Shown here piece after piece: positions 60,725 through 64,000 of a stretch of 64,000 nucleotides of DNA. Position 1 is the first letter of the stretch, and the number at the start of each line of letters is the position of its first letter. A program made the position numbers and the translations under genes. This stretch comes from Ktedonosporobacter rubrisoli (GTDB taxonomy: Bacteria > Chloroflexota > Ktedonobacteria > Ktedonobacterales > Ktedonobacteraceae). Where the stretch lies: positions 9,238,001 to 9,302,000 of the forward strand of contig NZ_CP035758.1 of NCBI RefSeq assembly GCF_004208415.1. The letters are read 5' to 3'. The notes below the pieces were generated by a model. That model was not told the origin of the DNA. It did not search any database and saw nothing but the letters and a program-made list of their open reading frames with translations.

Positions 60725-63700
60725 CTACACTTGTGCGGTTTCTGCTGCTTGCCGCACTGCGAAGTACGAAGCCTGCTGATGATGAACAACAATAGCTGCA
60801 GTCGATTGCTCAGGAATGAGCTGATAAGCCTCTGTAAGATCAACATCGATTGCTGTACGAACTGGCAAGGCTTCAAAGAGCCGGCCATGTTCTTCAAGTT
60901 CCGGTATAGCCGAATAGCCCCAGCTGTAGCGCCGACCTCTCGGCTCGTCTAGTTGGAGCTCCTTGCGGATCAGGCGATTGGTATATTCGGCCAGCGCTTC
61001 GGCCAGCTCGACAGAGAGCCCGTGCATAAAGTAGGCCTCTGAATAGTTGCCCTCCTGCTGAATCTGCTGAATTCTCTCGCTTGCCTCTTTGCCCATAGTA
61101 ACTACCTGAAGCGCGACGACATCAAGTTTACCGCTCTCGACTGAAGCAAAGTAATCGGCAAGGCAGAGCCGCTCGCGCTCGGCCTGACGTGGGAAGTGGA
61201 AACGCGTAAGTTCGCGCAGCGAAGCTGAGCTGATGCTCTCTCCTGCGGATAAACTTTGTGGATCGTAGACTATCAAAGAATTGCCCTTTGACTGACAGGG
61301 GAAGTAGCCATAGATGACCCTGGGCTGCAGATAGCGCTGCTGGCGTGCTTCACGAAGCATTCGTTCGAGGCGCGGACGAAACTCTTGCTCGACCAGGCGT
61401 TGGAAGTCGGCGCCGTGGGCTTTTCCACCCCAATGGAGCCGATAGAGCGTATTGAGATCTGCACACTCGATAATATCTTCGAGCCCGATGCGGTCCAGCA
61501 CGCGTGAGCCCCAGAATGGTGGTGTGGGAATAGAAAGCGCTGCCTGAATGCTGGCAGATGGTGTTTCATCCTCAGCCTGTGGCCTGCTTTCCGCGCTGGC
61601 TTGGGCTGCCTTCTTCAAACGCTCGCGTAGTGCCTCCTGTTTGATGCGCTCCACCAGGGCCGCGCGCTCTTCGTGCGAGTTTGTCAGCTTGTCGACGATA
61701 TCCAAACCTTCGAATGCATCGCGGGCATAGAATACACCTGGCTCGTAAGGATTAGGTACCGCCTCTTCAGTCTGCTCGTCTACAAAGAGAATGCGTCGCC
61801 CAAAGGAGCGATTGATGGCAGCGCCACCCACAATTACCGGGAAATTGAGCTGGCGCTTATAGAGCTCTTTGACGCAGAGGGGCATCTGCTTGGATGTACT
61901 GACAAGGAGAGCAGAGAGCCCGATAGCGTCGGCCTTAACCTCTATCGCCTTATCAAGAATGGTGTTCAAAGGTACCTGTTTGCCCAGGTCATAGACGGTA
62001 TAGCCATTATTGCTGAGGATCGTATTGACAAGATTTTTGCCAATATCGTGGACATCGCCAAAGACTGTGGCCAGTACCACTTTACCTTTGGTATAGCCTT
62101 CCTTCCTCTCAAGATAATTTTCCAGATGGGCTACCGCCCGTTTCATAACCTCGGCCGATTGTAAGACAAAGGGAAGAATGAGCTCGCCGGCGCCAAAGCG
62201 ATCTCCTACATCTTTCATCGCCGGTAGTAGCACAGTATTAAGGACGTTTACCGCCGCCTCGCCTTTCCCAACCTCTTGCTCCTCGGCCCTTTCAGCAATG
62301 ACTTGATCGATAAGTGGCTCAATGCCCTCTTTACGGCGGTGCAAGATTTGCCAATGAATGCGCTCAGCCACGCTCATGCCTTCAGTCGGATCTACTTGAG
62401 CGCTCTGGCCTTTCTGCTGGGGACCATGCTCTTCAAAGTAAGCAATGTAGCGCGGCAAGGCGTCGGGACGATTGAAGATAAGATCATCGGCAAGCTGGCG
62501 CTGCTCTGCATCGATTTCCGCATAGGGCTTGATATGCGTTGGATTGACGATGGCCATATCCAGCCCGACCTTGACTGCATGATACAGAAAAACGCTATTG
62601 AGCACAGCCCTGGCATGAGGCTTGAGGCCGAACGAAACGTTGCTCACGCCTAGAATGGTCAATACTTCGGGTAACTCTTGCTTGATGCGCTTGATCGCGT
62701 CGAGGGTCTCGATCGCGGCGGTCTGCAACTCTTCCTGACCGGTAGTGACCGGGAAAGTCAGCGGATCGAAGATAAGCGCGCTCGGGGGAAGCCCATATTC
62801 GTTGACGCAGATATCGTAGATCGCATGCGCTATCTGCACTTTGCGCTCGGTTGTCTTACCCATGCCAATCTCATCGATGGTCAGGGCGACAACTGCCGAG
62901 CCGTGTTCTAGAGCGAGCGGCAGAATGCTATCAATACGTTGGCGACCGGTTTCCATATTGATGGAGTTGATAATTGCGCGCCCGGGATAGGTCTCAAGCG
63001 CAGCCTGTATCACATTAGCTTCGGTACTATCGATGACCAGAGGAGCCTCGATCCCCATAGACAGTTTTTTCACCAATTTGGCCATTTGTTTGTCTTCGTC
63101 GGTTCGCTCGGTCAAGGCAACCTGGACATCGAGGATGTGTGCGCCGCCCTCAACCTGTTCGCGTCCTATGACTAGCAGGGTATCATAATCGTCGGCCAGC
63201 AAGGCTTGCTTGGCCTTGCGGCTACCCTGAGCATTGACACGTTCACCTATTAACAAAGGTGGCGGATCTTGCTGCATGTCTGTGGCGCGAATGCCACTTG
63301 TTGCAAAGGGTGTGGTGATCTTGCCAAAATCTTTGGCCGCGAAATTATTGGCAAGTAGAGGGCGGGCATGGCGCGGAGCCTGGCGACAGGCTTTGACGAT
63401 AGCCTGTAAGTGTTCGTGGCTGCTACCGCAGCAGCCGCCGATAACGTTAACGCCAAACTCGGTAATAAACTCGCGCAAGGCCAGCGCCATAGGCTCAGGT
63501 TCCAGGGGATAGACCGCCTGGCCGTTAACATTAAGCGGAATACCGGCGTTTGGGATTGTCGAGATAGGTAAGGGACAATTCTCAGCTAAGAAGCGTACCG
63601 GCTCGCGCATATACTCTGGCCCGGTTGAGCAGTTGAGGCCGATCACGTCAACGCGCAGAGAGACCAGGGTATGCATAACCGCGGCAATGTCGGTTCCGAG

Positions 63701-64000
63701 GAGCATGCGGCCGCTGGTATCCAGTGAGACCTGAGCCTGTATAGGTACCTGGCGCCCAGACTGTTGCATGGCCCGGCGTATCCCTGTAATTGCCGCGCGT
63801 ACTTCTAAGATATCCTGGCTGGTCTCAATGAGGAGCACATCGACGCCGCCTTCGAGGAGCGAAGCTGCCTGCTCGCGAAAGACCTCGGCGAGCTGTTGAT
63901 AGGTGATGTTGCTCAGCAGTGGATCGTCAGATGAGGGCAACATGCCGGTAGGACCGATGGAGCCAGCAACGAAGCGTGGCTGAGCTGGCGTGCTATAGCT
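60725..64000 (-). CDS. metH: Cobalamin-dependent methionine synthase (N-terminus cut by window edge)
   Basis: The frame is open to the right edge, giving 1,091 residues and lacking roughly the first 110-130. Domains in order: rest of the homocysteine-binding barrel (GLNCSTGPEYM, zinc ligands in GGCCGSSHEH), methyltetrahydrofolate-binding barrel (GERVNAQGSRKAK, then GAHILDVQVAL), cobalamin cap (GDRFGAGELILPFVLQSAEVMKR), and cobalamin domain with the Co-ligating His in FGDVHDIGKN. A C-terminal AdoMet-binding reactivation domain ends the protein (RGRRYSWGYSAIPELEEH, MHGLSVELAEALAEY). It makes methionine from homocysteine. All four modules are present, so this is the full-length reactivatable form. 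Confidence 0.95.
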   Translation of the reverse strand, partial: SYSTPAQPRFVAGSIGPTGMLPSSDDPLLSNITYQQLAEVFREQAASLLEGGVDVLLIETSQDILEVRAAITGIRRAMQQSGRQVPIQAQVSLDTSGRMLLGTDIAAVMHTLVSLRVDVIGLNCSTGPEYMREPVRFLAENCPLPISTIPNAGIPLNVNGQAVYPLEPEPMALALREFITEFGVNVIGGCCGSSHEHLQAIVKACRQAPRHARPLLANNFAAKDFGKITTPFATSGIRATDMQQDPPPLLIGERVNAQGSRKAKQALLADDYDTLLVIGREQVEGGAHILDVQVALTERTDEDKQMAKLVKKLSMGIEAPLVIDSTEANVIQAALETYPGRAIINSINMETGRQRIDSILPLALEHGSAVVALTIDEIGMGKTTERKVQIAHAIYDICVNEYGLPPSALIFDPLTFPVTTGQEELQTAAIETLDAIKRIKQELPEVLTILGVSNVSFGLKPHARAVLNSVFLYHAVKVGLDMAIVNPTHIKPYAEIDAEQRQLADDLIFNRPDALPRYIAYFEEHGPQQKGQSAQVDPTEGMSVAERIHWQILHRRKEGIEPLIDQVIAERAEEQEVGKGEAAVNVLNTVLLPAMKDVGDRFGAGELILPFVLQSAEVMKRAVAHLENYLERKEGYTKGKVVLATVFGDVHDIGKNLVNTILSNNGYTVYDLGKQVPLNTILDKAIEVKADAIGLSALLVSTSKQMPLCVKELYKRQLNFPVIVGGAAINRSFGRRILFVDEQTEEAVPNPYEPGVFYARDAFEGLDIVDKLTNSHEERAALVERIKQEALRERLKKAAQASAESRPQAEDETPSASIQAALSIPTPPFWGSRVLDRIGLEDIIECADLNTLYRLHWGGKAHGADFQRLVEQEFRPRLERMLREARQQRYLQPRVIYGYFPCQSKGNSLIVYDPQSLSAGESISSASLRELTRFHFPRQAERERLCLADYFASVESGKLDVVALQVVTMGKEASERIQQIQQEGNYSEAYFMHGLSVELAEALAEYTNRLIRKELQLDEPRGRRYSWGYSAIPELEEHGRLFEALPVRTAIDVDLTEAYQLIPEQSTAAIVVHHQQASYFAVRQAAETAQV

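Noticed and set aside
60535..60795. Plus-strand frame beyond the metH end
   Set aside because: Overlaps the metH 3-prime hairpin and coding end, with no recognisable product.
1..64000. CRISPR arrays, tRNA genes, IS elements or prophage
   Set aside because: No regular short repeats, no tRNA T-arm pattern, no transposase or integrase motifs were seen on either strand.

Overview
The window is 64 kb of bacterial chromosome with about half G+C, few long gaps, and most genes on the minus strand. Several traits fit the Chloroflexota, and best the Ktedonobacteria. These are a response regulator carrying DUF4388 and Roadblock domains, a GAF protein ending in a winged-helix-like segment, a short cytoplasmic Ser/Thr kinase with a membrane tail, MoxR/DUF58/VWA genes and a flotillin set. 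That placement is inference; there is no rRNA or marker tree here. I saw no tRNA, rRNA, CRISPR array, IS element, phage or plasmid gene.

Layout. (1) 1-8965, minus: a putrescine-type catabolic set (patA aminotransferase, a saccharopine-dehydrogenase-like enzyme, a patD-like aldehyde dehydrogenase cut by the left edge) and, upstream, a polar amino-acid ABC importer. The importer has a consensus promoter with a palindrome at its start site. (2) 9242-19413: scattered single genes: hydrolase, DUF402 protein, Ser/Thr kinase, a divergent LysR/MFS pair, a cupin, an XRE-Nudix fusion, two overlapping small unknown genes, a relic of a beta-propeller-like gene and an SRPBCC protein. (3) 33165-19646, minus: an eight-gene cluster of a large exported protein, an ABC ATPase and permease, a Gln/Gly-rich membrane protein, MoxR, DUF58 and two membrane VWA proteins. 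(4) 33595-40073: a zinc alcohol dehydrogenase, an MFS transporter with a 380-residue disordered N-terminus, and a GAF/membrane-protein pair. (5) 47863-40566, minus: one operon with a consensus promoter and a terminator, holding a complete ECF vitamin-type transporter followed by an M20 hydrolase, an aldehyde dehydrogenase and an NAD-dependent epimerase. (6) 47872-55722: rpiA, a response regulator, an unlisted 42-residue membrane protein, a PspA/flotillin/YqiJ-like envelope operon and an XRE regulator with an operator on its own promoter. (7) 55916-64000, minus: a penicillin-acylase-family enzyme, cysS and metH (cut by the right edge).

The most promising undescribed items are: the ECF plus M20/ALDH/epimerase operon, whose substrate is unknown; the eight-gene MoxR/VWA/ABC cluster; a diverged pair of about 160-bp structured elements upstream of rpiA and of the flotillin operon, with compensatory base changes in their hairpins; and the MFS transporter with its long aromatic-free tail. 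Domain names come from recognising motifs by eye. No database search was run.
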